Shown here: piece by piece, positions 21,288 through 30,128 of the stretch
Numbering within the stretch: the first letter of the stretch is position 1
Layout of the letters: every line of letters begins with the position of its first letter
Origin: an uncultured Clostridia bacterium
GTDB taxonomy: Bacteria > Bacillota > Clostridia > TANB77 > CAG-508
Length of the DNA: 32,309 bases
Assembly (NCBI GenBank): GCA_934121925.1
Contig: CAKOVK010000016.1
Span: forward strand, 1 to 32,309
Reading direction: 5' to 3'
Notes under the pieces: generated by a model
Database searches by the model: none
What the model saw: the letters and a program-made list of their open reading frames with translations, nothing else
What the model was told of the DNA's origin: nothing
Translations under genes and position numbers: made by a program

Positions 21288-24050
21288 ATGAAAAACAAAA
21301 AAAGAGTAGTACTAGTAATAGCATTTTTAATACTTTTTGCAGTATATGTAGCAGTTAACGTAAGAGGAGAATATTTGCAAACACTAGAGATAGGAGAGCA
21401 ATATGTAGAAGTATTTAAACAAAATTTAAAATACAAAGTAAGTGTTATAGTAGTTAACTTTGCAGTGTTGTACATTGCAACTTATATAACAACAAGATTT
21501 ATAAAAAGAGGTTTGAAGAAATTTTTCAAAGAAGACAAAAAAGAAATGCCAAAACTTCCAAATAAATCAATAAGCTTGATATTAAGCATAATAGTAAGTA
21601 TGATAACTTCTAATATGTTAATAGAAAAGACAATGCTAGCATTAAAAGGAGCATATTTTGGAGTAAATGATCCTGTATTTAATGTTGATATAGGATACTA
21701 TATGTTTCAAAAACCTTTTATAGAAGCTTTAATAATTTATTTTATAGGTCTAATGGTTTTGTATACTATATATATAGCTGCTTATTATATAATTTCATTT
21801 AACAAATATTTTGAAAAAGGAATAGACCCAGCAACTTTAAAGAAAAACACATTCGTAAAACAAATAATAGCTAATATAGTGCTAATAATATTGGCGGTTT
21901 CAGCAATTACAATTGTTAAAGTACAAGATGTGGTATGCGGAAAATTTTTGAATTTATCTAATGGAATAAGTTTATATGGAGCAGGACTAATAGACGTTAC
22001 AATTAAGGTTTGGGGATATAGAATATTTGCAGTAATAATTTCTGTTTGTGCAATTATGGCAATCAAAAACTTCAAAAAGGAAAACTTTAAAAAAGTTGTT
22101 GGATGGCTAAGCACTATACCAATTTATTTAATTGCACTATTTTTAGTTATTCTAGTATTTGATTTGGTTTATATAAATAAAAATGAGTTAGATAAGGAAA
22201 AATCATATATTCAAGATAATATAGCATTCACTAAAAAAGCCTATGACATAAACATAGATGAAATTGAAATACAAAACAGTGGAACAATAACTAAAAATGA
22301 TATAGATAATAATCAAGAAGTAATTGATAACATAAATATTTTAAATGAAGATACAGTTAAGCAAGAACTTAAAACATATAAAACAAGTTCAGGATATTAT
22401 GCTTATAATACAACAAAAGTTGGAACATATAATATAGATGGAAAAGACACATTAGTATATATTAGTCCAAGAGAAATAATAAGCAATGATACAAGAACAT
22501 ATAACAATAAAACTTTTGAATATACGCATGGATATGGAATAATTGCAAATTCTGCAAGTGAAGTAGATGAAAACGGAAATCTATTATATTTACAAAGCGA
22601 ATTTAATAATAATGAAAAAATAAAAGTAAATGAGCCAAGAATATATTTTGGAATAGAAACAAATGAACCAATAATAATTAATGCAAAGAATAAAGAAGAA
22701 TATGATTATCCAATTAACAGCACAACTACTAATACCAATACATATACAGGAGAAGCAGGGCTAAAACTTAATTTTATAGATAGGCTAATATTAGGAATAA
22801 AAGAGAAAAAATTAGGAATTGCATTCTCTGGAAGTATTACCAAAGAAAGTAAAATAATTACTTCTAGAAATATAATTAAAAGGGCAAAAACAATAATGCC
22901 ATATTTAAAATATGATGAAAATCCATATATGATTGTAACAGATGATGGAAACTTAGTATGGGTTTTAGATGCATACACAACCTCAAATAATTACCCATAT
23001 TCTCAAGAAACAATAATAGAATATGAGGGAATGAAAGAAAAAATAAATTATATAAGAAACTCTGCAAAAGTTATAATAGACCCATATAATGGAACAACTA
23101 AATTCTATATAACGGATACAACAGACCCTATTATAACAAGCTATAAGAATATATATCCAAGCTTATTTGAAAAAGAAGAAATACCAGAAAATATATCAAA
23201 ACATTTAATGTATTCAAAATATTTATATAATATTCAAGCACAAATGTTAGAAATATATCATAATGTACAACCAGAAGTGTTATATAGACAAGATGATGTA
23301 TGGGATGTTTCAAAAGAAAACACAACTAGAACAACTAGCACAGTTGCAGGAACATATATAGAGCCATACTATACACAAGTTAAAACAGTAGATAACAATA
23401 ACTCTATATTAGGACTAGTAGTGCCATACACAATTTCAGAAAAGCAAAATATAGTATCATATTTAATTGGATTTTGTGAAGGCAATAATAAGAAATTAAC
23501 CTTGTACAAATTTAAGACAGAGAATGCAATACTTGGAACAACACAACTAGATACTTTAGTAGAACAGGATGAAAAGATATCAAAAGAATTAAATACACTT
23601 AATATAACTGGAACTAGAATAGAAAAAAATATAATAGTAGTTCCAATAGATAATACACTACTGTATGTAGAACCTATATATCAAGTAATGTTGAATGATG
23701 AAGAAAAAGTGCCATTATTGAAAAAGGTAATAGTTGCATCAGGAAATAAAGTAGCGATAGGAAACAACCTAAAAGAAGCACTAAACAATTTATTGTCTCA
23801 AGAAGCTATTAATATAGAATTTGTTAGTGAAAACAAAGAAGAATTGCTAGAACAAATAATAAATGCCAATAAAAACCTAGAACAGTCAAATATGAGTAAT
23901 AATTGGGAAATGATAGGAAAAGACATGGCAAAACTTCAAGATTTAATAAAACAATTAGAAACAATGACAGAACAAGAAAAATCAAAAGAAACAGAAAAAA
24001 CAAATGAAAAAAGCAAAAAGAATGAGATAGCAAATGAAATAACAATGTAA
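21288..24050 (+). CDS. UPF0182-family membrane protein
   Basis: The 920-residue protein has seven or so N-terminal transmembrane segments (about 7-25, 52-70, 91-108, 142-167, 190-208, 240-259, 276-294), then a large extracytoplasmic region from about 300 on. Conserved family stretches include YTHGYG, GEAGLKLNF, PYLKYDENPYMIVTDDGNLVWV, IDPYNGT and a Lys/Glu-rich C-terminal tail after about 870. The layout and length are those of UPF0182/COG1615, a widespread family of unknown function. AAGGAGG stands at 21275-21281. It is co-transcribed with ftsY. Confidence 0.9.
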   Translation: MKNKKRVVLVIAFLILFAVYVAVNVRGEYLQTLEIGEQYVEVFKQNLKYKVSVIVVNFAVLYIATYITTRFIKRGLKKFFKEDKKEMPKLPNKSISLILSIIVSMITSNMLIEKTMLALKGAYFGVNDPVFNVDIGYYMFQKPFIEALIIYFIGLMVLYTIYIAAYYIISFNKYFEKGIDPATLKKNTFVKQIIANIVLIILAVSAITIVKVQDVVCGKFLNLSNGISLYGAGLIDVTIKVWGYRIFAVIISVCAIMAIKNFKKENFKKVVGWLSTIPIYLIALFLVILVFDLVYINKNELDKEKSYIQDNIAFTKKAYDINIDEIEIQNSGTITKNDIDNNQEVIDNINILNEDTVKQELKTYKTSSGYYAYNTTKVGTYNIDGKDTLVYISPREIISNDTRTYNNKTFEYTHGYGIIANSASEVDENGNLLYLQSEFNNNEKIKVNEPRIYFGIETNEPIIINAKNKEEYDYPINSTTTNTNTYTGEAGLKLNFIDRLILGIKEKKLGIAFSGSITKESKIITSRNIIKRAKTIMPYLKYDENPYMIVTDDGNLVWVLDAYTTSNNYPYSQETIIEYEGMKEKINYIRNSAKVIIDPYNGTTKFYITDTTDPIITSYKNIYPSLFEKEEIPENISKHLMYSKYLYNIQAQMLEIYHNVQPEVLYRQDDVWDVSKENTTRTTSTVAGTYIEPYYTQVKTVDNNNSILGLVVPYTISEKQNIVSYLIGFCEGNNKKLTLYKFKTENAILGTTQLDTLVEQDEKISKELNTLNITGTRIEKNIIVVPIDNTLLYVEPIYQVMLNDEEKVPLLKKVIVASGNKVAIGNNLKEALNNLLSQEAINIEFVSENKEELLEQIINANKNLEQSNMSNNWEMIGKDMAKLQDLIKQLETMTEQEKSKETEKTNEKSKKNEIANEITM

Positions 24051-24068
24051 GAAAATTCATAAAAAACT

Positions 24069-24097
24069 ATTGCACAATCAGAAAATATATAGTAAAA
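24069..24097 (+). promoter_or_regulatory. promoter of rpsO
   Basis: TTGCAC (24069-24074) and TAAAAT (24092-24097), 17-bp spacer, ahead of the leader hairpin. Confidence 0.65.
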
Positions 24098-24122
24098 TAG
24101 TAATGCTTGTAAAAAACAATTA

Positions 24123-24170
24123 CCTTATACTTAACTAAAAGAAGATCCGACTTTTATGTTCAGTTTAAGG
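24123..24170 (+). promoter_or_regulatory. rpsO leader hairpin (likely S15 autoregulation)
   Basis: CCTTATACTTAACTAAAAG pairs with CTTTTATGTTCAGTTTAAGG over almost the entire length, loop AAGATCCGA. S15 leaders in several bacteria bind S15 to shut down their own translation. No T run follows, so this would act on translation; binding by S15 is inferred. Confidence 0.6.
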
Positions 24171-24198
24171 CATATTATTAAAATAGGAGGAAAAAATA

Positions 24199-24462
24199 AT
24201 GACAAAGGAAAGAAAACAAGAAATTATTAATACTTTTAAAAGAGACGAAAAAGATACTGGATCATCAGAAGTTCAAATAGCTCTTTTAACAGAAAGAATT
24301 AATGAATTAACAGAACATTTAAAAGTTCATAAAAAAGATAATCATTCAAGACGTGGACTTTTACAAATGGTAGGTAAAAGAAGAAACTTACTTAACTATT
24401 TATCTAAAAAAGACTTACCTAAATACAGAGAAATAGTTGAAAAATTAAATTTAAGAAAATAA
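24199..24462 (+). CDS. rpsO: 30S ribosomal protein S15
   Basis: The 87-residue product is a full S15: DTGSSEVQIALLTERI, LTEHLKVHKKDNHSRRGLLQMVGKRR, LLNYL, Y-R-E-I...L-N-L-R. It binds the central domain of 16S rRNA early in 30S assembly. AGGAGG stands at 24186-24191. rpsO directly followed by pnp is a long-known bacterial gene order. Confidence 0.98.
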   Translation: MTKERKQEIINTFKRDEKDTGSSEVQIALLTERINELTEHLKVHKKDNHSRRGLLQMVGKRRNLLNYLSKKDLPKYREIVEKLNLRK

Positions 24463-24469
24463 TCTTATT

Positions 24470-24500
24470 TTAAGGGCGGATAGATACTTTCCGCCCTTAA
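24470..24500. terminator. strong hairpin after rpsO
   Basis: TTAAGGGCGGA and TCCGCCCTTAA are perfect complements (24470-24480, 24490-24500). No T run follows, so it may stabilise the rpsO mRNA end or stop transcription only partly. Confidence 0.65.
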
Positions 24501-24511
24501 TTGCTAAAAAA

Positions 24512-24587
24512 GAGGTGTGAAGTGAAAAGTGCAAAAGTATGTAAAACCTTGTAAAGCATTGGATTTATAAATCACACATCACACTTC
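24512..24587. repeat. GTGTGA-family intergenic repeat, copy A
   Basis: GAGGTGTGA (24512-24520) faces TCACACTTC (24579-24587) as an inverted repeat. The reverse strand contains GTGTGATTTATA, also found in copy B (29104-29115). It is a partial copy of the family. Confidence 0.65.
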
Positions 24588-24617
24588 AAATAAGTTTGCT
24601 TATTAAATACAACAAAT

Positions 24618-24676
24618 AGAAATATAGTAGCTTGTATAATGTGTTTAAAGAACATATTATAGAGGTTACTATTTCT
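24618..24676 (+). promoter_or_regulatory. long leader hairpin ahead of pnp
   Basis: The arm from AGAAATATAGTAGCTTGTAT to GTGTT (24618-24645) pairs imperfectly with AACATATTATAGAGGTTACT to ATTTCT (24651-24676), about 25 pairs. E. coli pnp has a comparable long leader hairpin, cut by RNase III and then used by PNPase to repress itself. Similar control here is an inference. A TATAAT (24694 region) and AAGGAGG stand between it and pnp. Confidence 0.55.
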
Positions 24677-24721
24677 AGAAAATTGTATTTGAAATATTAT
24701 AATATATAAGGAGGAAGAATT

Positions 24722-26842
24722 ATGTTTAAAACATATTCAATGGAACTTGCAGGAAGACCACTAACAATAGAAACAGGAAAATTTGCAGGATTAGCAAATG
24801 CAGATGTAGTAGTAAGATACGGAGAAACAGTTGTAATGGTAAATGTTACAGCTTCAAAAGAACCAAGAGAAGGAATAGATTTCTTCCCGCTATCAGTTGA
24901 TTACGAAGAGAAAATGTATTCAGTAGGAAAAATACCAGGAGGATTTACAAGAAGAGAAGGAAAGGCAGCAGATAAGGCAATATTAGTATCTAGAGCAATA
25001 GATAGACCAATAAGACCTTTATTCCCAAAAGATTTTAGAAATGACGTTGTTGTAGTTGCAACAGTACTATCAGTAGAACCAGACAACTCACCAGAAGTTT
25101 GCGCAATGATAGGAACATCAGCAGCACTTTCTATATCAGATATACCATTTGGTGGACCAACAGCAGCAGTTAAAGTAGGTTATGTAGACGGTAAATTTGT
25201 TATAAACCCAACATTAGAAGAAAGAGCAAAAACAGAATTAGACCTAACAGTTGCAGGAACAATAGAAAAAATAGCAATGATAGAAGCTGGAGCAAAAGAA
25301 TTACCAGATGACAAAATGCTAGAAGCAATAAAAACAGGACATGAAGAAATTAAAAAAGTATGTAAATTTATTTCAGAAATAAAAGCAGATATTGGAAAAT
25401 CTAAAATGGAATACAAATCTTTTGAAGTAGACCATGATATATACGAAGAAATAGAATCAAACTTTGAAGAAAGAATGTATAATGATGTACAAGCTTTGGA
25501 AAAAGAAGTTCGTGATAAAAACATGGAAAAATTATCAGAAGATGTAACAAATTACTTTATAGAAAAATATGGAGAAGAAAGAGCAGAAGAAGTAAAACAA
25601 GATATAGCAGACAGTTTATATAAATTAGAGAAAAAATCAGTAAGAAAAATGATTTTTGAAGAACATAAAAGACCAGATGGAAGAGCGATAGACGAAATAA
25701 GACCACTTTCATGTGAAGTAGGATTACTTCCAAGAGTACATGGTAGCGGACTATTTACAAGAGGACAAACACAAGTATTATCTGTTGCAACATTAGGAAT
25801 GAAAAATGAAGAACAAATATTAGACGGATTAGATGAAGAAGAAACAAAAAGATATATTCATCAATACAATTTCCCTTCATACAGTGTTGGAGAAGCTAGA
25901 CCTTCACGTGGACCTGGTAGAAGAGAAATAGGACATGGAGCTTTAGCAGAAAGAGCATTAGTTCCAGTAATACCATCAGAAGAAGAATTTCCATACACAA
26001 TAAGAGTTGTATCAGAAGTATTATCTTCAAATGGCTCTACATCACAAGCAAGTATCTGTGGAAGTACACTTGCGTTAATGGATGCAGGAGTTCCAATTAA
26101 AAACCCAGTAGCAGGAATTTCAACAGGACTTGTATCAAATCCAGAAAATCCAGATGACTATGTAATGCTTACAGATATCCAAGGTTTAGAAGATTTCTTT
26201 GGAGATATGGACTTTAAAGTTGGAGGAACAAAAAACGGAATAACAGCAATTCAAGTTGATATAAAAGTTGATGGATTAACATACAAAATAATAGAAGAAG
26301 CTTTTGCAAGAACAAGAAAAGCAAGACAATATATACTAGATGAAATAATGGCACCACAAATAGCTGAACCTAGAAAAGAATTATCAAAATATGCACCAAA
26401 AATCACAGCCATGACAATAAAAACAGAAAAAATAAAAGATGTAATTGGAAAAGGCGGAGAAACAATTAATAAAATAATTGATGAAACAGGTGTAAAAATA
26501 GATATAGAAGAAGATGGAAAAGTGTTTATTTATACACAAGATTCAGAAAAAGCAAAAGAAGCACAAAAAATGATAGAAGATATAGTAAGGGAAATAGAAG
26601 TTGGAGAAATATACGAAGCAACAGTTACAAAAATAATGCCATTTGGAGCATTTATGGACCTAGGTGGAGGAAAAGAAGGGTTACTTCACATCTCTAAAAT
26701 ATCAGAAAAAAGAATAGAAAAAGTAGAAGATGTTCTAAAAGAAGGAGATAAATTCCTAGTAAAAGTATTAGATATAGATAATCAAGGAAAAATAAGTTTA
26801 ACTAAAAAAGGATTAGGAATAGAAGAAACTACAGAAGAATAA
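24722..26842 (+). CDS. pnp: polyribonucleotide nucleotidyltransferase (PNPase)
   Basis: The 706-residue enzyme has two RNase PH domains (about 1-215 and 310-540), a KH domain (about 555-620, KDVIGKGGETINKIID) and an S1 domain (about 625-695, GEIYEATVTKIMPFGAFMDL). Conserved catalytic-core motifs include FPLSVDYEEKMYSVGKIPGGF, RAIDRPIRPLFP, RGQTQVLSVATLG and YNFPSYSVGEARPSRGPGRREIGHG. It degrades RNA from the 3' end with phosphate. AAGGAGGAAG precedes the ATG. The gene stands after rpsO with its own hairpin leader. Confidence 0.98.
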   Translation: MFKTYSMELAGRPLTIETGKFAGLANADVVVRYGETVVMVNVTASKEPREGIDFFPLSVDYEEKMYSVGKIPGGFTRREGKAADKAILVSRAIDRPIRPLFPKDFRNDVVVVATVLSVEPDNSPEVCAMIGTSAALSISDIPFGGPTAAVKVGYVDGKFVINPTLEERAKTELDLTVAGTIEKIAMIEAGAKELPDDKMLEAIKTGHEEIKKVCKFISEIKADIGKSKMEYKSFEVDHDIYEEIESNFEERMYNDVQALEKEVRDKNMEKLSEDVTNYFIEKYGEERAEEVKQDIADSLYKLEKKSVRKMIFEEHKRPDGRAIDEIRPLSCEVGLLPRVHGSGLFTRGQTQVLSVATLGMKNEEQILDGLDEEETKRYIHQYNFPSYSVGEARPSRGPGRREIGHGALAERALVPVIPSEEEFPYTIRVVSEVLSSNGSTSQASICGSTLALMDAGVPIKNPVAGISTGLVSNPENPDDYVMLTDIQGLEDFFGDMDFKVGGTKNGITAIQVDIKVDGLTYKIIEEAFARTRKARQYILDEIMAPQIAEPRKELSKYAPKITAMTIKTEKIKDVIGKGGETINKIIDETGVKIDIEEDGKVFIYTQDSEKAKEAQKMIEDIVREIEVGEIYEATVTKIMPFGAFMDLGGGKEGLLHISKISEKRIEKVEDVLKEGDKFLVKVLDIDNQGKISLTKKGLGIEETTEE

Positions 26843-26866
26843 ATTTGTTATAAATATACTTACTTT

Positions 26867-26897
26867 AAATAGGGGCGTATTGAATATGCCCCTATTT
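26867..26897. repeat. AAATAGGGGC palindrome after pnp
   Basis: AAATAGGGGC (26867-26876) and GCCCCTATTT (26888-26897) pair around GTATTGAATAT. The core CGTAT...AATATGCCCCTA is also seen inside repeat C (30940-30958). It may stop or protect the pnp transcript. Confidence 0.65.
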
Positions 26898-26927
26898 CAA
26901 AAAAATATAAATAAAGGGGAACAAAAG

Positions 26928-27620
26928 ATGGATAATCAAACTAAAGTAATCTTTACTCTTTTAGCGATAGTATTAATTTTAGCAATTATATTTGGATTGA
27001 AAATTACTGGAGTAATAAAACCAGCTGAAAAATCAAAAGAAATAGTAAAAGAGCAAAATGTAATAGATGAGAAAACAAATGAAGTAGAAATTTCAAAAAT
27101 TTATAATGAAAACTTTTTGAATTCAATACTAGGATTTATTATAAAATATCAAAAGTTGATAAGTTTTGTAATATTTGCTATGACAGTATTCAATTCTATA
27201 GGATTAGCTAAACTGTATAAAAAATTTAGTATGCCAGACTGGGCAATAAACTTTAATTATATGTATCCTATTATAGTTCTAATTATGGGATTTACACAGG
27301 GAATAATTAGAAATATATTAAGTTTATTTATTAGTTTAACAGCTCTTTCATGCATAAGTAAATTCTTTGGATGCCTAGAAATGTCTGAATGGTGGCCTTT
27401 ATCTATGGCATTGGGATTAATAGTAACTATAATAGGATTAATTAGAGGAGGCATAAACATAATTTCTATAATTGGAATTTTACTAATATTATTGTACATT
27501 TATGCACATATAATTAGTTGTATTAAGCTTGCTGATGAAACTGACAGAGGAATAGGATTCACTATTGGCTTGATTATTTTACCATCAATATTTAAACCAA
27601 TATTAGGTTATTTAAAATAA
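26928..27620 (+). CDS. membrane protein, possibly DUF5684-like, 230 aa
   Basis: ATG 26928 follows AAAGGGGAAC; the frame opens earlier at 26880, but that part lies in the hairpin and has no ribosome site. The product has an N-terminal transmembrane segment (about 6-27) and a charged loop. Four or five further hydrophobic segments follow (about 72-90, 108-122, 125-143, 155-190, 208-225). The last piece RGIGFTIGLIILPSIFKPILGYL resembles the end of DUF5684 membrane proteins (GxGFxIGLxxLPxIFxPIL). Function unknown. Confidence 0.65.
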   Translation: MDNQTKVIFTLLAIVLILAIIFGLKITGVIKPAEKSKEIVKEQNVIDEKTNEVEISKIYNENFLNSILGFIIKYQKLISFVIFAMTVFNSIGLAKLYKKFSMPDWAINFNYMYPIIVLIMGFTQGIIRNILSLFISLTALSCISKFFGCLEMSEWWPLSMALGLIVTIIGLIRGGINIISIIGILLILLYIYAHIISCIKLADETDRGIGFTIGLIILPSIFKPILGYLK

Positions 27621-27663
27621 ATAGAATATAATAAAAAGTAATATAATTATGAAATTAAAAAAC

Positions 27664-27692
27664 TTGCAAAAATTTTGTAATAATAGTATAAT
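27664..27692 (+). promoter_or_regulatory. promoter of the glycosyltransferase gene
   Basis: TTGCAA (27664-27669) and TATAAT (27687-27692), 17-bp spacer. The start point would lie near 27699, in the first arm of the leader structure. Confidence 0.75.
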
Positions 27693-27694
27693 AT

Positions 27695-27758
27695 AAAAGG
27701 TGGCATAATAGTATATAGTACAAAGATAGCTTTGATACTTTTGCTAAGGCCATCTTTT
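27695..27758 (+). promoter_or_regulatory. structured leader of the glycosyltransferase gene
   Basis: AAAAGGTGGC (27695-27704) pairs with GCCATCTTTT (27749-27758, one wobble) and encloses a hairpin CAAAG-ATAG-CTTTG with AGTA/TACT flanks. This is a compact, closed fold in the 5' leader. I do not recognise a known riboswitch; the c-di-GMP class I pieces (GCAAACC, GACGCAAAGCC) are absent. Confidence 0.45.
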
Positions 27759-27783
27759 AAAACTATAATAGGAGAGATAAAAA

Positions 27784-29016
27784 ATGGAATATTTATATAT
27801 ACTACAACAAGCAATGGTATGGATTATAACAATATTTTGGTTATACAACATAGTTATTAGTGCATGCTCATTAGTTAAATTAAAAGATAAACCGCTATTA
27901 GTAAATAAAAATCACAAATTTATGGCTTTGATCCCAGCGCATAATGAAGCAGCAGTAATAGCAAATTTAATAGAAAGTTTAAAAAATCAAAATTATCCAA
28001 AGGAACTTTTGGATATATATGTAATAGCAGATAACTGTACAGACAATACAGCACAAATAGCTAGAGATGCAGGCGCTATTGTATATGAAAGATTTGATAG
28101 CGAGAAAAAAACAAAAGGATATGCAATGCAATGGTTTTTAAATAAAATGAATGAACAAGGTGCTGAATATGATGCAATGTGCGTATTTGATGCAGATAAT
28201 GTTGCAATGCCAGACTTTTTTACAGCAATGAATAAGAAACTTTGTCAAGGTGAAGAGGTAGTTCAAGGATATAGAGATATTAAAAACCCAACAGACTCTT
28301 GGATATCAGCAGGATATGCATTATTCTATTGGACAATGCACAGATTTTACCACTTAGCAAGATACAACTTGGGATTATCACCATTATTAAATGGTACAGG
28401 ATTCATGGTAAAATATGACTTGATCAAAGAAAAAGGATGGAATACAAAAACTCTAACAGAAGATATAGAATTTTCTTTAATAAACATTGCAGAAGGTAGA
28501 AAACTAGGATGGGCAACAGATGCAATAGTATATGATGAACAACCATTAGAATATAAACAATCATGGACACAAAGAATGAGATGGTCTGTAGGACATATTC
28601 AATGTGTAAAATATTATTTAAAAGACTTAGCTAAAGGTGTAAAAGAACACAAAACATTAATGAATTTTGATGGATTACTTTATTTAATGGGAATGCCAAT
28701 GCTTATAATAACATTAGGGTTATTAGTAGTAAACTTTGCAATATATGCAGGGAACGGAATGACAACAACAGCATTGATTTGGAACTACGCAAGATATATA
28801 GGAGCTACTTTCTTACTACCACCACTTACAGCTATATTAATAATGTGGCTAGATAAAAGACCAATTAAACCAATGCTTAAAGGAATACTATGTTATCCAT
28901 TATTCTTAGGTTCTTGGATTTTAATAAATATAAAAGCACTAATAAAACCAGACACAACTTGGACAAAAATAGAGCATACAAGAAGCGTAAAAGTAAATGA
29001 ATTATCTAATAATTAA
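27784..29016 (+). CDS. family 2 glycosyltransferase with membrane segments
   Basis: The 410-residue protein has an N-terminal membrane helix (about 10-32), a GT-A glycosyltransferase domain (about 45-275), and C-terminal helices (about 298-322, 336-356, 366-384). Motifs are PAHNEA (51-56), ADNCTDNT (82-89), DADN (136-139), TED (225-227) and QRMRW (263-267). QxxRW marks processive inverting beta-glycosyltransferases such as cellulose or hyaluronan synthases. The product, polymer or otherwise, is unknown. GGAGAGATAAAA precedes the ATG. A promoter and a structured leader are upstream, a terminator downstream. Confidence 0.88.
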   Translation: MEYLYILQQAMVWIITIFWLYNIVISACSLVKLKDKPLLVNKNHKFMALIPAHNEAAVIANLIESLKNQNYPKELLDIYVIADNCTDNTAQIARDAGAIVYERFDSEKKTKGYAMQWFLNKMNEQGAEYDAMCVFDADNVAMPDFFTAMNKKLCQGEEVVQGYRDIKNPTDSWISAGYALFYWTMHRFYHLARYNLGLSPLLNGTGFMVKYDLIKEKGWNTKTLTEDIEFSLINIAEGRKLGWATDAIVYDEQPLEYKQSWTQRMRWSVGHIQCVKYYLKDLAKGVKEHKTLMNFDGLLYLMGMPMLIITLGLLVVNFAIYAGNGMTTTALIWNYARYIGATFLLPPLTAILIMWLDKRPIKPMLKGILCYPLFLGSWILINIKALIKPDTTWTKIEHTRSVKVNELSNN

Positions 29017-29028
29017 AATATAAAAAAT

Positions 29029-29053
29029 GGGGAGTGTGAGCTCCTCTTTTTTT
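29029..29053 (+). terminator. terminator of the glycosyltransferase gene
   Basis: GGGGAG (29029-29034) pairs with CTCCTC (29041-29046, one wobble) and runs into seven Ts. Confidence 0.8.
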
Positions 29054-29060
29054 AACATAT

Positions 29061-29193
29061 AAATTGTAATTTGTTTAATTGAGGTGAGAGGTGTGATGAG
29101 GGAGGTGTGATTTATAGGGCCAGGGTTTCACAGGCCTTTCTCTATTCTTCACACTTCTCACCTCACACTTCTACTTCGCAAATTCCAATTTGT
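29061..29193. repeat. GTGTGA-family intergenic repeat, copy B
   Basis: Ends AAATTGTAATTTG and CAAATTCCAATTTG are inverted-repeat-like. Inside, GAGGTGAGAGGTGTGA (29081-29096) faces TCACACTTCTCACCTC (29149-29164) with one mismatch, and GGGCC faces GGCCT near the centre. The 3' section CTTCTCACCTCACAC...GCAAATT is shared with copy C. It is a MITE-like or REP-like palindrome without coding capacity. Confidence 0.75.
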
Positions 29194-29204
29194 TCAACTA
29201 AATA

Positions 29205-29233
29205 GTGACAAAATAAATCTTAAATGATATAAT
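29205..29233 (+). promoter_or_regulatory. promoter of the P-loop/Asp23 gene
   Basis: GTGACA (29205-29210) and TATAAT (29228-29233), 17-bp spacer, giving a very short leader before GGAG at 29243. Confidence 0.65.
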
Positions 29234-29254
29234 TCAATTTATGGAGTGAAGCTT

Positions 29255-30124
29255 ATGATAATAGATAAGATAATAGAAAGTAAAATTAAAACATATGCAT
29301 TTGTTGGACCCTCGGGAACAGGCAAAAGCTATAGAGCACAAATGGTGGCAAGTGAAAGAGGAATAAACTATATAATCGACGATGGACTTTTAATAAAAGA
29401 AAATGAAGTTATTGCAGGGATTTCTGCAAAAAAAGCTGCTACTAAAATAGAAACTGTAAAAAAAGCTTTGTTTAATAATCCAGAAGAATCAGAAGAGATA
29501 AAAAAAGCTTTTAGAAAATATAGGCCGGAAAGCATATTGATATTAGGGACATCTGATAATATGATAAAAAAAATTAGGGAAAATTTAGGATTACCAGAAC
29601 TTACAGAAACTATATATATAACTGATGTGGCAACAGAAGAAGAAATGCAAGAAGCAAAGAGGATTAGACAGACTCAGGGAAAACATGTAATACCAGTACC
29701 TACATTTGAAATAAAAAAAGATTTTTCAGGATTTATATTAGATCCACTTCAAATATTTAAATCTAAAGGAAAGGATGCTAAACCATATATATCTGAAAAA
29801 TCCATAATAAGACCAACATTTAGTTATTTAGGTAACTTTAAAATATCTGATACGGTATTCAGACAAATAATAGAGTACTTAGCAACAAGAATAGAATCTA
29901 TATATAAAGTTAGTAGAGTTAGAATAGATAAAATTGGTGACAATGAGGGAATTTCAATATATATAGAAGTTGTTGTAGAATATGGATATAATATACTAGA
30001 GGCATTAAAAGAATTCAAAAAAAAATGTAAAAAAGAAATAGAAAATTTAACAGCAATGAATGTAGAAAATATAGATATAGTTGCAAAAGGAGTACATGTG
30101 CCAGAAGAAATAGGAGGAGAATAA
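29255..30124 (+). CDS. P-loop NTPase fused to an Asp23/Gls24-like domain
   Basis: ATG 29255 is chosen because GGAG (29243-29246) lies 8 bp away; the GTG at 29246 overlaps that site. The 289-residue protein has a P-loop ATPase domain with Walker A GPSGTGKS (18-25) and ILILGTSD (94-101). Its C-terminal part (about 185-282) looks like an Asp23/Gls24 domain (RPTFSYLGNFKISDTVFRQI...YKVSRVRIDKI...EVVVEYGYNI...VENIDIVAKGV). Asp23 proteins are linked to cell-envelope stress and are membrane-associated in Gram-positives. Function of the fusion is not known. cmk follows after 4 bp, so the two are co-transcribed. Confidence 0.75.
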   Translation: MIIDKIIESKIKTYAFVGPSGTGKSYRAQMVASERGINYIIDDGLLIKENEVIAGISAKKAATKIETVKKALFNNPEESEEIKKAFRKYRPESILILGTSDNMIKKIRENLGLPELTETIYITDVATEEEMQEAKRIRQTQGKHVIPVPTFEIKKDFSGFILDPLQIFKSKGKDAKPYISEKSIIRPTFSYLGNFKISDTVFRQIIEYLATRIESIYKVSRVRIDKIGDNEGISIYIEVVVEYGYNILEALKEFKKKCKKEIENLTAMNVENIDIVAKGVHVPEEIGGE

Positions 30125-30128
30125 GAAT

